A stretch of DNA of 64,000 nt, taken from Neurospora tetraspora. Its lineage: Eukaryota; Ascomycota; Sordariomycetes; Sordariales; Sordariaceae. Positions 1-12,998 of the stretch are shown one piece after another. Made by a program: the position numbers and the translations under genes. The stretch covers positions 3,658,001-3,722,000 of the forward strand of contig NW_026944386.1 of NCBI RefSeq assembly GCF_033439725.1, in the 5' to 3' direction. The notes under the pieces are model-generated. The model ran no database searches, had not been told where the DNA came from, and was given only the letters and a program-made list of their open reading frames with translations. Each line of letters starts with the position of its first letter. The first letter of the stretch is position 1.

Positions 1-472
1 GCGCGATTCTTCGTTACCGTCCCATTCGTCGTGTGTGGTGATCCGACCCGGTGTTGTTGAAAAAGAGAAAGAAGTTGAAGACGGGACAGCCAGCCCAAAA
101 ATTTATAGAGATTTTTTCCCGGCAAGCCTTCGCGGTGGGGGACGGATAGTGTGGGGCCAGTGTTTCGGACCCACACGCACTGGACCTGCCAAGCCAAACT
201 GCAGTGGATACTTTTTGCCTGCCGCTACAACCTAAACGGCGGCTAATACATGCCGCCTGCCTCTTTCAGCCTCGCTCACGACGTCAATGGATGCGCCATC
301 TGGCATCTTTTTTAAACATTTGATTGTTTACCTTGAAGCAAGGGATATGCACTTTTAGAAAGTCAGGTCCCGATTACCTTTGGTTCACGGTTTTGTTTTT
401 CGATTCATATTCTTTCCCAACCCGTGCCATGATTTAGAATCGCATAACATCACCAACAGACATCCTTCAACC

Positions 473-1657
473 ATGGCGACGATACCCTGGGGAACGTGAG
501 TGTGCTTCCGTTCGCCAAACTACCTTTCAAGTCGCAAACCAACTTCACAAACATGTACTAACCCCTCCCTCCCCAGAATCCGTTCCCTCCTAATCTTCTT
601 CGGCCCCGTCCTCCTCCCCAAAGCCATCACCCTCTACCGCAACCTCCGCCGCGGCCGCGCTGCTCACGGGCTCAAGATCCGCCCCGTCCCCGCCCCCGTC
701 CGACGCGCTCTACTCCTCCTCCTCTCCCTCTCGCTCGTCTACCTCGCCCTCGCCCTCGTCCCCTTCTACTCCCCCGAGAACATCTTCCGCCTCACGCAAT
801 CCCGGCTCCAAATCCCCGTCGACGTGCTCTTCACGCGCCTGGCCTCCCTCCGCCCTCCATCCATCTCCGACAACGCTTTGCGTCACAAATTCGTCAACCT
901 CGAATCGCGTCTGCTCTACCTGCAATTCGGCCCCGACGTGCTCGCCTCGTGCCCATTTTGTTCGTCCGACGACCCCAAGTCTTACCTCTACTATGCGCTG
1001 CCCAAAATCGTCGCCCCGCATCTGTTCAACCTGGGCTTGATCGCCCTCGTCACCTCTTCCTCCTCTTTTTTTGGTACCGGGAGTAGAGACGGGTATAAAT
1101 GGCGATACCCCGCGACCATCGCTTCTTTGTGCATCGGTTTCGCAGACGTTTACACGGTCAGCTCGTATAACCACCAATCCAACGCGCGCGCGCTGAGGTT
1201 AAACGAAATCGATTTTTTCTACTGGCGCCAACGCTCGCTTCGCTATCTCCTTCTGGTTGTACTAAACACCCTCCTTGCGAGCTTGCTGTATCTGAGCTCC
1301 ACCAACCGCCTGTTCGCTAGCCCCCCTAGCCCCGCGGAGCGCGTGGAAACAGTGGTGCGCCAGTTGCAGCAGGTGAAAGGGAAGATCAACGCGGCGGGGG
1401 TGATGCAGAATACGATTAGTCGGGATGACGAGTTGAGGGCCAGGAGCAATGCGTATTGGCATCATGAGGTTAGGTTGATGGGGGAAGTGATGGAGGAGAG
1501 GGATGTGGTGGAGGGGGTGAGGGATGCGTTGAGGGAGAGGATTGTGGTGGAGAATGTGGAGAGGGATGCGGAAACTTATGTGAGGAGTATGTTGCCGCCT
1601 TTTTCGGCGGCGGTGTATGGTGGTGGTGGTGGTGGTGGAAGGGCGAAGGATGATTAG
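473..1657 (+). CDS. Fungal multi-pass membrane protein, function unknown
   Basis: Two exons: 473-495 and 577-1657, joined over an 81-nt intron with donor GTGAGT, branch site CTAAC near 559 and acceptor CCCAG. The small first exon supplies MATIPWG and the frame continues with TIRSLLIFF. The protein has a hydrophobic N-terminus and about four candidate membrane segments (around RALLLLLSLSLVYLALAL, ALPKIVAPHLFNLGLIAL, YPATIASLCIGFADVY and RYLLLVVLNTLLASLLYL). A soluble charged C-terminal part rich in Glu and Arg follows, possibly helical, and the protein ends in a Gly run. I do not recognise a catalytic motif. The shape suggests a conserved ascomycete endomembrane or mitochondrial membrane protein, but that is inference. 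The start is chosen because exon 1 and exon 2 join in frame and ccATGG is a good initiation context. Confidence 0.8.
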
Positions 1658-2234
1658 AGATGGGCTTGTTTTTTTCTCGTTTTTTTTCGAGATGTATTGG
1701 TTTTTGTTTTTGGTATGGTTGGTGATGTTCATCAGTTGGCATGGCGTTTGGGGATATGGCATGCGTTGTTTAGAGCGATTATAGATATTTCTTTTCAAGA
1801 TGCTTTGCTTACTATGCTGTATGATGGATACTGCGATTCCTTTTCCCAAGAGATGATGCTGCATCCGGGCAATGCTGGACTAAGTATATACCTCTAGCCC
1901 AACAATGGAGAAGTCTATCAGCATCCCTTGGGTTCAACGCTAGTTTGTAACTCCTATCCAGTATCATCATATACTAGCTTCCGCTACCGAAACAGTTTTG
2001 TTTAGCCACCAACTCTCCCTTTTCTTGCTCTCCTCCTCTCTACACCAAAACGGTCCAATGGCGCTACCATCATATCTCTGTTATGAATCCCTTCCAAGCT
2101 TCCACTTCTTTCCCATTTTATCATATTACATATTTACCGTTACGTATAGATCTTTAGTATCTTTTTTCTTCTTCATGTCAACCACACTTAACCCACGCAA
2201 CCGATGGATGACCTTGGGTCCATGGACCGTTGTA
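1658..2234. other. Convergent intergenic region, no gene seen
   Basis: This is the 3' flank shared by the membrane protein gene (+) and rud3 (-), which converge here. It is T-rich just after 1657 and probably holds both 3' UTRs. Short open frames here show no coding character. Confidence 0.5.
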
Positions 2235-4979
2235 CTATATCCCCAAGGGTCCCTTTCCCTCTCCACCACCTCCTTTCCCAAACCCTAAAAACCCACTATG
2301 CGTCCCCCCTGACGTATTCCCCGTGCCCGTACTACTCATACTATCCTTCCTTTTGTTTGGCGGCTGCGCCGACGCCTCCTCCACGCTCCGCTCCAAAAAC
2401 CCGGCCCACAAATCAGCCAGCGACTCACGGCCACCACCGCCTCCGCCTGTGCTGCCGCTGCCCTCTCTTACCGACCCGGCAGTGGGAGACATGGTGCTGC
2501 TGTTGTGGGTAGACATGTCGGAGAAGAAGTCGTGATTCAACGAGGGCGAGCTGGGGGTGCGGTGGAAGGGCGAGGTGGGTAACCGCAAAAGCGAAGAGGC
2601 GCTGCCGAGCCCCCCGCCGGAGCCACCCGGGCGGGCGAGGCCGGCTTGTTCGCGCTGCTCGTCGGTCCAGTTGAGGAGGCCGGCGATTACTTGGAGGATT
2701 TGAAATTTCTTGGGGTCGGAGCGGTCGAGGGAGAGGAATTGGAGGAGGTGGTTGGTTACGATTTGTCTGTGAAAGGTATGTTAGTTGGGCTGGTTGTGGA
2801 AACGTGGATGAGGGAAAGGGGGTTGGTGTAGAGGAAGAAAGGGGCAATCAAAACAAACATACCGGTCGATGGTCTCCTCCGGCTTCATCTTCTTGATGTA
2901 CTTCAACGCCTTGGTCAAGTGATCATTCAGCACAATCGCCTCATGCCTCAGCTTGCCAATCAAGAGATTCTTCTCCTTGACCTCCTTCTCAAACGGCGCC
3001 GTGCGCTCCAGCTCCTTCTGGAGTGACTCCCTGGCATCCTGGGCCTCCTTGGCTTTCGCATCCGCCTCCTCGGCGCGCTTCTTCATCGCCGCCAGCTGCT
3101 CCTCGCTCGACTCGACCATCTCCCTCAGCTCGCGCTTGCGCGCCTCCTGAATCTCCTGCAGCGCGCGCTGTAGCCCGTCAATGGCCTGCGACTGGGTATT
3201 CCTCTCCTCCGCGACGCGCTCGTACGCCTCCCGCACGTTGGCCAGCTGCTCCTCCAAGTCCGTCGCCTTGGCCTCCAAGCCCTCGCGCATGCTGCGCTCC
3301 TCCATGGCGATCACCTCCCACTCGCCCATGGCCGCGCTCGTCTTTTTGAGTTCTGATCGGAGGTGTTCCACCTCGCGCTCGAGGTCCTCCCTCTCCTTGC
3401 CCCAGTTCTGCTGGGACAGGTTCGTCCGGCTGCGCAGGCCGTCGATCTCGCGCGCCTGCTCGGCCACCTGCTCGCGCAGCCGGGCGGCTTCCTCCTCCTG
3501 GGTTTGCGCCGCCTGCTGCAGCTCCTCGTTGGCCGTCTCGAGCTCCTCCACGCGCGCCCGGTCCCGCTTGAGCCGCTCGCCGAGGGTCTCCTTGATCTTC
3601 TCGACGCGGCCGAGCAGGTTCTGGTACTGTGTCTCGGCGTGCTCCTTGGCGGCTTCGGACTCTTCGAGGTCGGACCGCAGCTGGGACACTTCTTCGTCGT
3701 GGGTGCTCTGTATGCTCTCGAGTTGCTTGCGCAGCTGCTCGACTTCGGCGCGGAGGGTCTCGCGGTCTTGCGACATGGCTTCGAGCTTGGCGCTGGTATC
3801 TGTGCTATTGTTGGTGGTGGTGGTTGTGTTTGCTGGTGTTTCGTCGGCGGTAGTAGAGTTGGTTACTGGAGACCCCTCCGTCGGCGGTGGGGATGTTGTA
3901 GTAGACATTGTAGTAGCAGTTGTTGTTGTAGAGGGATTGGGGATGTGACCGTTTGCGCCGTCGGGAGCATGTCCGTTGGTCTCAGTAATGACAACAGCAG
4001 TAGGTGTTGTTGCTGTCGTGTCCTCTGCTGGGTTGGCAGCCGATTCCGACTCGGATTCAGGGTCCGGGTCCGGGGCCGGATTGGAATCCCCGTCTGGCGG
4101 TGGCGGTGGATTTTCAGACTCGGGGTGGTCGGCCGCAGTTGCGGGTACCTCTGCGTCGGTGTCCTCGTCCTCTGCTGGTGCTTCCACCTGGTCGAGTTTC
4201 GGTGATGTGTTCTGTACCCCCTTGTAGAGACCCAATCGGGGTCCTTTGTTAGCGTTTAGGCCGGCGAAATACATTATGATTAAAGTAAGGGGATTAAAAT
4301 GCCGTTAAAGCAAAGAAACGAAACTATCGCAGGCAGTCATTCAAGAGAAAACAAAAGCGATTGGGAAGAACATGGGTTGAGGAGAGAAAGAGCGATGATA
4401 GCAAATGTTGGTGGGTCGGGGATATTCGCATACCAAGGAGGCCGGGGTTTCCTCTACAGGCAGAGTAGTTTCTTCTGTATCCTCTGTTCCTTCGGCCGCT
4501 GCCGCTTCTACCTCTGCTTGTTGCGGTGGTGGTGCTGGTGGTTGGTCTGACAAGACTTCGGCATCTGGTGCAGCATCTGGTGCGTTGCTCCCGCCGCCCT
4601 CCTGCGGCTTCGCCTTGTTATTACTGGCGGCGGCGCTGCTCTTCTTCTTGTTGTTCTTCTTCTTCTTGTTGGCGGGCAAGGGCGCGGGTGACGACGAGAC
4701 TGCCGGCAGGTGGTAAGGCGTCAGTCGAAAACGAGATCAGAAGGGTGTTATGATTTCCATCCCAAGCCCAATTCGTTTCAGAAAGCTGTCCTGTTAGGTA
4801 CCATTCCGGTCCTATGGCCAGCCATGCTAGTGCTGTGCAGGGCAATTGGTACACTACATGGGCGGGACACCATGGGCGCGAGAAGCGAATGGGGATGGCG
4901 TGGAGGAGGTCCAGATTCGGCTGGGGCAACGTCACGTACCTTGGCCAGCCGATTGGGTGACCGGCGCCGAGGGCGACAT
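2235..4979 (-). CDS. rud3: Rud3-type golgin with GRAB domain
   Basis: Four exons on the minus strand: 4979-4940, 4699-4434, 4220-2863 and 2766-2235, giving 731 residues. All junction phases agree (the first intron has GTACGT with a CTGAC branch; the last has GTATGT with CTAAC). The acceptor of exon 3 could also be nine bases further in (4211). The order is a Lys-rich N-terminus (KKKKNNKKK), an acidic and Thr/Pro-rich linker, a long coiled coil of EELRK-type heptads, then a C-terminal GRAB-like block (LTKALKYIKKMKPEETIDRQ continuing into FLSLDRSDPKKFQILQVI) and NWTDEQREQAGL. A Gly/Ser-rich tail ends the protein. Known family role: Rud3/GMAP-210 golgins sit on cis-Golgi membranes through Arf1 binding by GRAB and tether vesicles. 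The assignment rests on the GRAB block. Confidence 0.88.
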
Positions 4980-7004
4980 GGTCACTGAAGTCAATTACGA
5001 CGATAGTGTATGGGTAGGTATTGATGCTGTCGTTTCAAGGGCGTCGGCTGGTGGACTTGTAGATCTCAGAGCCGTTACCAAAGACCTTCGGTTCCCCTGT
5101 CCGTGATGTTTACCGGGTGTAGTGAAGTTTACAATATCAACAATGGCCAAGCCGGGGCGGACGGGAAGCGGATTGTCCTCCGTTCGAGTCGTGGTGGGCG
5201 TCAGTGTCACTGCCCTGCCCACTGTGCTTGGGAGTTGGGACTCCAAATTCTGTTGGAATTTTGTTGTAGTGGAGTTTACTCCGAATGATTCAGGTACCTC
5301 TTGTGTACTTCACTCAGGTACGCGTGTACTCATTTCCAAAACTTCCATAAAAAGAGCTTTAACGTTGAGATATGAAACACCCACACAACTCAGCCACGCG
5401 GATGACATCTCTTCCCGTTTTCAATGGAAGTCTATCAGTGGGAACTTTCGTCAGCTAGTTTCCTACCCCGTCTATCTTTGGAGTTTGGAGGTACCTGGCA
5501 GCTTGCAGATCGACATTCCATCTTTTCCACTTGACACTGCACCCCGCGCTTGATCAAGCCCACCACCACCTTCTCATGTCCCGGCCTACCTACCCTCTAG
5601 CCTCTGAAGGTCGGAACCTCGCACAACATGATTGCTTGGCTTTTGGATACGAATGTCTGGCTGTGTTCTGGGGGTTGCATCCGTCTTGTACACATGAAGT
5701 TGTCTTATTGACATCTCGGCTGGTCTGTCCAGGTTGGTTCGGTACGATACCTACTCAGTCGTGTCTTTGAGTACCTTGACGGCAGTGATGCCTGAGGTCT
5801 TCCTCACTTGCGACGAAACCCCATTTGCTTCATCTTTCATGAACTGGACACTTCCTACGAATAACAAAGCATTGTTCGATTTGACATACAATCATCCTTT
5901 CTTTGGCGACAACTCTGGAATGCCAACTTCGCATTCCTGACATCCCGTCGTTTGTTAACTAAGCGTACCAGTTGAGCGTAACTTACATACACACCAATCG
6001 TGCAGATTCGTTCAGTTAGAAAGTTACAAGCGCTCTCACGCACGCCCCACATCAGTTACTTAGGTCAACGCACGAGCCACGGCTTTAGAATAAAACAGAG
6101 CATCCATTCCGTCCGCAAATTTTCAGAATCTCTTCTTTTTTTTTCTCCTTTTCTTCTTCACATATTTCCCCTTCGCCTGCAGGCAGGTAACGTGTTCGGC
6201 TTCGGCTGAATATGTCACCTGTTGGATCTGTCTCTTTTCCTCACGGAAAAGAACCAATGACTATGTTCGCAAGACAGGAAGAAGTAGAACAGATATCAGC
6301 GCGCTTTATAATCCTGATCGGCCTTCCTTTTTCTCTAATGGGCCTGTTCAGGTTCGCTTGGTGCGTACATCGAACCTACAGCTTAGAAATATTTTCGCAA
6401 AACTACACACACATTGCACTTCATCCATTGCATACGGAAAGATGTTTCTGTTGTTCCTGGTCAAAGCTGAAGCCGATGGAGGGCCCGGTGCTTATCGGGA
6501 ACTCGTTGGTTTTGGTGTTGATAGGATACAAAAACATCGAAATTTGTGTCCAACTATGCTGATGGAATCAGACAATGTGACATCCCCAACACACATACAT
6601 ACACACACAAATGTAGCATACATTTTAATGAGAAATCCATGCAATGAAAGAAAATGAGGATTGCTTCTATAGACAATAACAATAAACAAACAGAGTAAAA
6701 AATCGTTCCAAGCCTGGCGTCCCTTTCCTTTTCCGCACAGTAACTTGTGAATATGTAGATGACCTAACCGGGGGTATTATTCCGAGTTAACCAGCTGGCC
6801 GCCCGAAGGGGGGTGGTAACAAACATCATGTAGCGCTTTTCCTGAACCTGTCCGTATGCGTGGGCACCCTTTTGGTTGACCTCACACATTCAATCACCAT
6901 CCATAATCTTCTCTTCAAGCCCTTCTGGCCCGAGTGGCTGTCATTGACCGGGTGGCTCTACCCGGCGTGCTCGACCGCGTGGCTCTCGCCGGAGTACTGG
7001 CTAC
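4980..7004. other. Gene-poor intergenic region, about 2 kb
   Basis: I see no gene here on either strand. Open frames are short, overlap in several frames, and lack recognisable domains or consistent splice structure. The left part probably holds the promoter and 5' UTR of rud3; the right part, which has several pyrimidine tracts and a short CA-rich repeat near 6590-6610, probably includes the 3' UTR of the RRM gene at 7005. Confidence 0.5.
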
Positions 7005-8423
7005 CTAAGCCTTGGTCTTCCGGGTAGAGCGAGTAGCCCTAGCAGGCGTGGTGGCTTCTGCCTTGGGTGTGGCAGCCGCCTTCTTGGGGGTGGTGCCAGC
7101 GGCCTTCTTGGGAGTGGCAGCAGCCTTCTTAGGAGTGACCGCGGCCCGCTTCCTTGTCGACTTGGGCTCCTCCTCCTCCTTGCTCTCCTCTTCCTTGGCC
7201 TCCTCCTTGGTCTCGGCCTCGGGCTCAGCCTTCTCCTCCGTCTTCTCCTCAGCAGCCGCCGGCGCCTCGATGGCCTTGACGGGCTCCTCCTCAGCCGCGG
7301 TCAGGAGCGCGGGCTCCTTGGCCTCGGCGGCCTTGAGCTGGGGCGCCTCCCACTCGTAGTCCATCTCGGCGAGCTTGGCAGCTCTGGCCGCCCGCCTCTG
7401 CTCCTCCTTGGTGATCTTACCCTGCCACTTCGACTCAGGCAGGGCCTTCTCGAGCTGCTTGCCGGCCATCTGGTTCCACGGGATAACCTTGAAGCGACGG
7501 TTGGCGCCCTTGAAGAGGTCCTTGTGCACCTGCGCTTGAGGGACGACCTTGGCGGTCAGGATGTGGCCGAAGAGGAGGTACTTGTCCATGGTGCGGGCGG
7601 CAATGTCGGCAACCTCGGCCTCGGCGAACTCGACGAAAGCGCGGTGACGGCTGGCGCCGGTCTTCTTGTTGCGAACAACGCGGAGTCTGGTGATGTCGCC
7701 GAACTGGCCGAAGTAGGCGCGAATCTCGTGCTCGTAGAAACCGTGGGGGATGCGACCCAGGTACATGACACCGCGCTTGCCGCTGCCCTTGGTAACGCTG
7801 GCGTCATTGTCGTCCTTGGTCTTCTTCTTGGGAATCTTGCCGACATCTTGGCCCTTCTTGAAAGTGCTGATCTGCTTGCTGGCCTCCTCGGTATCCTCCT
7901 CGTTGTCGTCATCGCCGTCGAGGTTCTTGACAAGAGCCTGGGTCTCGTTGTCGAGCTCCTCCTCCTCCTCGTTGTCGTCCTCCTTCTCTTGCGCCTCGGG
8001 CTCAGCAGGTGTTGGCTCCTTGGTCTTCTTCTCCTTCTGTGCAGGCTTCTCCTTCTTCTCCTTCTTGTTCTCCTTTACGGGCTTCTGTGTCGACTTCTTC
8101 TCTTCCTTGGGGGTGGTCTTGGGCGTCGACTTCTCGGTCTTGGGTGTGGGCTTGGGCGAAGGGGCAGCTACGGCATCCTTGGTAGCCTTTTGCTTCTTGG
8201 CGGCAACGGGAGTGGCATCCTCGGTGGCCTTTCTCTTCTCGGGCTTCTTGCTGTCGGACTTGGGGGTAGAAGTCTTGGACTTCTTGTTGGCGGGCGACTC
8301 AGTGGCTACGATGAATGGAATTAGCTTTCGTCGCAAAAGTGTTGGACGATGAACACGTCCTCAGAAAGTGATGTTGAAGAACTCACTCTTGGTTTCCCTT
8401 CTGCTGCGAGTTACTGGGGCCAT
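7005..8423 (-). CDS. nop15: Nucleolar RRM protein, Nop15/NIFK family
   Basis: Two exons, 8423-8387 and 8305-7005 (445 residues), separated by an 81-nt intron with GTGAGT and a CTAAT branch. Exon 1 encodes MAPVTRSRRETK. A long Lys/Glu/Pro-rich, low-complexity N-terminal half precedes one RRM: RNP2 is VMYLGRIPHG, and RNP1 lies in HRAFVEFAEA. The RRM is followed by the family block HILTAKVVPQAQVHKDLFKG, then NRRFKVIPWNQ. The C-terminus carries repeated TPKKAAATPKKAA, like histone H1 tails. Known role: yeast Nop15 and human NIFK are needed for pre-60S ribosome maturation and ITS2 processing. Yeast Nop15 is much shorter, so the acidic and basic flanks are an elaboration seen in filamentous fungi. 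Orthology is likely but is based on RRM features alone. Confidence 0.85.
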
Positions 8424-10019
8424 TTTGAATGATGATTGCAAGTGAGAACTGTACGGTGTCTAACTTGCTTTTTTTGCTGGAATGGGGACCTTGGGGATTG
8501 CGAGCCACCTGCACTTTTGGCCAAGAAAATTTCTGGACTTGTTCGATTCTGCCGCTGCACTAGCAGGCGGTGAGTGTGTGATTTTACCCCCACACTTTAG
8601 CGTCAATCCACTAGATCCGCACCGTTAACCCCAACCCCAAGGGCTTTGTTACAGACACTTACAAGTGGCAACGACCTCAACGCTCAGTGTCTTTGCTCTC
8701 ATCAGAGGCATTCACGTTGTTGTGCTGGGTACATCTTGCTCCAATATCACCTGTTCATCCGATGTCTTCCAAAGAGATGAACATCACGACACCACCAAGA
8801 TGCAAGTTTGCCGCCTCTTCATGATCCATCACTGCTTTCAAGGTTAGCGCTGTGCCATCGAATCAATACCGTATATACAGTACAAGCAGTGGGCTGCTAT
8901 TGTAAGTACGGTACTTACACAACTAACAGGAACAAACAAACGACTTAGAAGGGAATTGTTAGCGGCAACGTGCAGTCCTGGTTCCGAGAGAGTGGGAGTC
9001 CAAACAAACACCCCTTTTCTTCTTCACATTGTGGTACACGATGAGCTGGACATGGGCAGCTGCGTCACCAGTTCCGAGAGGCGACAAGGCGATTGGGTTG
9101 TAGCGACCTGGAATGGCCTAGAAATGGCAGCGTTGGGCTATTGTTCCCTGAAATTCTCGTCTGGATCTGGACCCCGAGTGCCCCGTTCGTGTCGGTAAAA
9201 TAAGGTATCTGACCGGCTGTAGCCGGTGGCTATACCTACCAAGCAATAATCGAGTGGTTGGCATCCGAGTCCAATGGCTGGAAATCGGATCGGCAGGGCA
9301 TCATGGAATTGGATACTGCACTATCAGGCATAATATCAGCACTAACCATCGCCGCCTGCTTCTTTGCATCGACACCTGCATTGCCTCTCTTGCTTGTTTC
9401 ATCCAAATGCCCTTTTGTCTCTGGCCTCCTTCCCTTCCATACCTTTAAACTCTCACCTCCGACATTTCTTGGCTCTTCACCTTCCCGGCGCTCCTTCTAA
9501 CAACAACAAACACTACCATCCATCGCGGCTCTCAGAGAGGACTGTCCAACTTCAGCTGAGAGACTCATCAGGTGATTCATCATAACCACCGACTTCGTCA
9601 TCCTGTCATCTCAACCATCGCCGAATGTAACCGAAACGCCGCCGTTCGTCCACTCATCCATTCGCCTGCGCCGCCATTTTCACTCGATACGGTGAATATC
9701 AACATATACTGTTAACGTCGTAGCCATATGATCCCTATACGCCATTGATACGGGACTAACAATTACGAATCCATGAGGCGTCTGCAGCCTTGATACACGC
9801 ATGCGCCGCTCAGCCTCACTCTCAGTTTTGGGACTCTTCAGACTTTACCAATAGCCACCCCTGAGGACCAGGCCCGCTTGGAATACGCCTTATTCGAATG
9901 TGCCATGTTTGTCGTGAGCCATAAAATTGGGTTTGCTCTTGGAGAATCACGAAACCAGACGTAACAACTTCTGTCGGCGACATAGGCGCAAGTGGCACTT
10001 GAAGGGGGAGAGTGAAGAG
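8424..10019. other. Intergenic region between divergent genes
   Basis: About 1.6 kb between the divergent starts of the RRM gene (-) and the 794-residue protein gene (+). It should hold both promoters. I see no convincing coding segment, RNA gene or repeat; the short open frames on the plus strand lack domains and good initiation context. Confidence 0.5.
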
Positions 10020-12529
10020 ATGGCCGAGTCAAAGAGGAAGAGTCTTTGGAACTTGATTCGTGCAAAGAGCACGGCAATCAGGAACTTCAAAGATGTCAGT
10101 CAACAACACTCACCCGGGATATGATTAGAGAGCTAACAGTGTGTACAGGTAGCAAAGGAAGCAGGCCATAGGAGGACAGCAAGTGATGGCGACGCAGGTA
10201 CTCTCCGAAGGAGATCGGATTTACCCGCTGAATTCACAAGCGATCGTCGCCGACCTAGGCGGCCTGGCGCGAAGGGCTCAAAGGGGAAGGGTCGTGACTA
10301 CGAGATCCATCGTCATGATCCAGGACCGCTTACCGACTGGCCGCCATCAGGCATGTCGAGCGAGGAAGAGTTATCTTTGGGACAGGCGATGCAACTGATA
10401 TCCAGGGGCGCTCCGGCTTTCAGAGGTCATAAGCGACCTATACCACACGCTCCCGATCATTATTACACTCTTTACGCTACCGTTGCAGGGAACCATGGCG
10501 ATGACACCGACGCCGCCAACTTGCACGACGCCATGACCCAGCTCATGACCCTACGGAAAGAGGGGTCCGGTTACGCAAACTACCCATGGGAGACTTTCGA
10601 GCAGCCAAGCTATGCCTTTTGCTTTGGAAAACGCGCAGGAACCATTACTCTCAACCATTGGGTATCTTTAGCCAGTGTTATCCCGCCGTCGATACCACTT
10701 CGTGATTCTGGCGTAGCACCACGAGAGATCACGCTAGATCGCATCTTTGAGAGGCTCCAGGAGTTGGAAAGGGGGCTAGAGGACGACGATGAGGATTTCA
10801 TGTACAAGAATCTCTATCGACGGCTTCTCCGAGACCCCGACAAGTACCTGAGCCCACACAAGACGTTGGACAAGCAAATAACAGACCTTATTATGGTTCT
10901 CTCCCGACCAGACTGGATCGACTGTACCTTGCCCAAGAACCAGGTCGCCACCAAGTTCATCTACGACAACTCTCTCGCCAACGCCTCTACTTATCACAAG
11001 TTTTTCCACCAGCTTCTTCTCAGTGTCGAGCTCGACCTACGCATCAACTCCGGCTTGCACCTCGCGGAAGCAAAAGAGAAGCTCGTGGCCCAGATCCCAC
11101 CAACAATACAATGGAACCTTGCCCTTGCTCGCCGCTGGCGCGAAAACATCCGCGTAGACCGCATTGGGGAGCACCCGGACCAGATTCGTCTTCGGTTTAA
11201 GCTACAGAAGCGTCAAGTCCGCATGCTCAAGCGATTTATCCAGATGATGAAGTGGCCCAATCTCTCCGAGACCATCGCCTGCCTCAAACAGCACGAAGCC
11301 CAGGGAACCCTCACCGGCCACATATCCTCGCACGCCATGGCTTTCTTCAGCGGCCTCATCCTCCCCGGCACCACCTTCCCCTTCCTAATCATGAACTCCC
11401 TCGTCGACATCGACCCCGACCGAGCCACCGACGACCTCGCCCTCCTTACCCACATCCACCCGCACTGCGGCTTCCAATACCGCGGCAGCTACACCTACTG
11501 GACAGCCGCCTCCATCGTCGGCAAAGTCCTCGCCCCCACGTGCCTCTCCATCGCCGGCTGGGTCGGTCCCGCGCGTCCCACCGTCCACCTCGACCGCGCC
11601 CAGATAGCGCGCATCCGGCAGCGCAAACCGCCCGCCCGCTCGCAGACCGTGACCCCCGAGGACGTCAAGACCATGAGCGAGCGCTCCGACCCGCTCGGCC
11701 CGCCGGCCGAAGTCTTCCCCGTCAAGGAATACGAGCTCGTAGCCCCCAAGATGGACGAAGACGAAGACTACGACTACGACGGCTACCTGACCGACCTCGT
11801 CCGCATCGAGATGCTCCACCTCCGCCCGTCCAACACCAACGACAGCAAGCACTCCATCACCAGCGGCGTGACGAGCAGTGACAACGGCCCGAAGTGGTTC
11901 GACGCCAGCATCCACTTTGCCATTGACGGGAACTCGTGGCCTCTAAGGCTGACTTTCGACGTCAACTTTGTGCACGCCTGGCCGTGCAGCGACGGGCCGC
12001 ATCCGTTGTTCTTTGACTACGTCTACGAGTCTGTGAGAGCGGACAAGCTGGTGCATGTGCGGGACTGGAACGGGGTGTATGGTGGACTTAATTCCAGTTT
12101 GGACGGGAGCGGTATGCATGTTGGTGGGCCCAAGTCGTTTCCTGGGTTGGGGAGTAACGGGCTGGGAGGAAGTAAGAAGGGGAGCAACATTATGAGCGCT
12201 GGCGGCCGCACGACGACGGCGACGGACACTACTGGCCAGGATCAGGATAATGAACGGGTGCTGGTGGTGGAGGCGTTTGGGGTGCCGGATAATGAGGTGC
12301 TGGCGAGGGCGTGGTGCGCGCACTGGGGGTTGAGTGCTGTGGTTGCTGATATTTCGAAGACTTGGTGAGTTTCAAACTCTGGGTGTGAAAGTGGTAGTTG
12401 AGAAATTTTCTGTTTACTGACATGACAAACAATAGTATGGCTTGTGCTATCCGCGAGGCGTATGCGGCTGCTTTGACTGTTGTCATCCTGGTTGATGATG
12501 GCCAGAAAGTAGATAACAAAGATGAGTGA
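10020..12529 (+). CDS. Unrecognised fungal protein, 794 residues
   Basis: Three exons: 10020-10094, 10149-12364 and 12436-12529. Phases agree at both introns. Intron 1 has an unusual GTCAGT donor but a clear GCTAAC branch and TGTACAG acceptor; intron 2 has GTGAGT and AATAG. The short open frame starting at the ATG at 10353 would miss both the basic N-terminus (MAESKRKSLWNLIRAKS, then Arg/Lys-rich) and the C-terminal exon ending VVILVDDGQKVDNKDE. The body holds a charged helical part, a hydrophobic stretch around LPGTTFPFLIMNSLVDIDPD and the segment YTYWTAASIVGKVLAPTCLS, an acidic DEDEDYDYDGY patch, and a Gly-rich C-terminal linker before the final globular-looking block. I recognise no family. 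It could be a conserved Sordariomycete protein; no function is proposed. Confidence 0.8.
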
Positions 12530-12998
12530 TGAGAGAGGGGGGGGGATATATACTTGTGCGGGAGAAGGAAAGCTGTTGGCACCGGAGGGAGAAAGAGAAG
12601 TTTGGAAAGCAACAGTAAGGCTTACTCGACGGATTAAGTTGAGCAACTGTGGATGATGAGTGAAAGATGGATGGGATGCATGGGGACATAAGAGAAGGAC
12701 AATTATGGTTGTTAAGAAAGGGGACAAGCATGCCGGCTGGCTGCCTGGCTGGGTATAGTTATTGTTTGGCATACTGTTTTGCGTTTTTGAGAGCCTGAGA
12801 AGTCTATGATACCAATTCTGTCACATCACCACGTTCAGGTTAATACTACAGCACTTTCACCATTCAAGACCGTTCCTAGTATCCATGATCAATCGGTTCC
12901 CTGACTCAATTATTCATATATATCGTTACTAGACCAATCATAACCTCCTTCCAACGTCTCTTGACCCTCTCCCCACCGCCCCAACTCCCGTCACTCAC
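12530..12998. other. Convergent intergenic region
   Basis: A 3' flank shared by two converging genes. It contains a short G run near 12537-12545 just after the stop at 12529. No gene is seen. Confidence 0.5.

Noticed and set aside
3181-4205. Plus-strand frames of 255 and 280 codons opposite rud3
   Set aside because: Antisense of the coiled-coil exon; Ser/Leu-rich translation reflects the Glu/Arg heptads on the coding strand.
7524-8324. A 266-codon plus-strand frame opposite the RRM gene
   Set aside because: Leu/Gly-rich antisense of Lys/Glu/Pro codons; no independent evidence.
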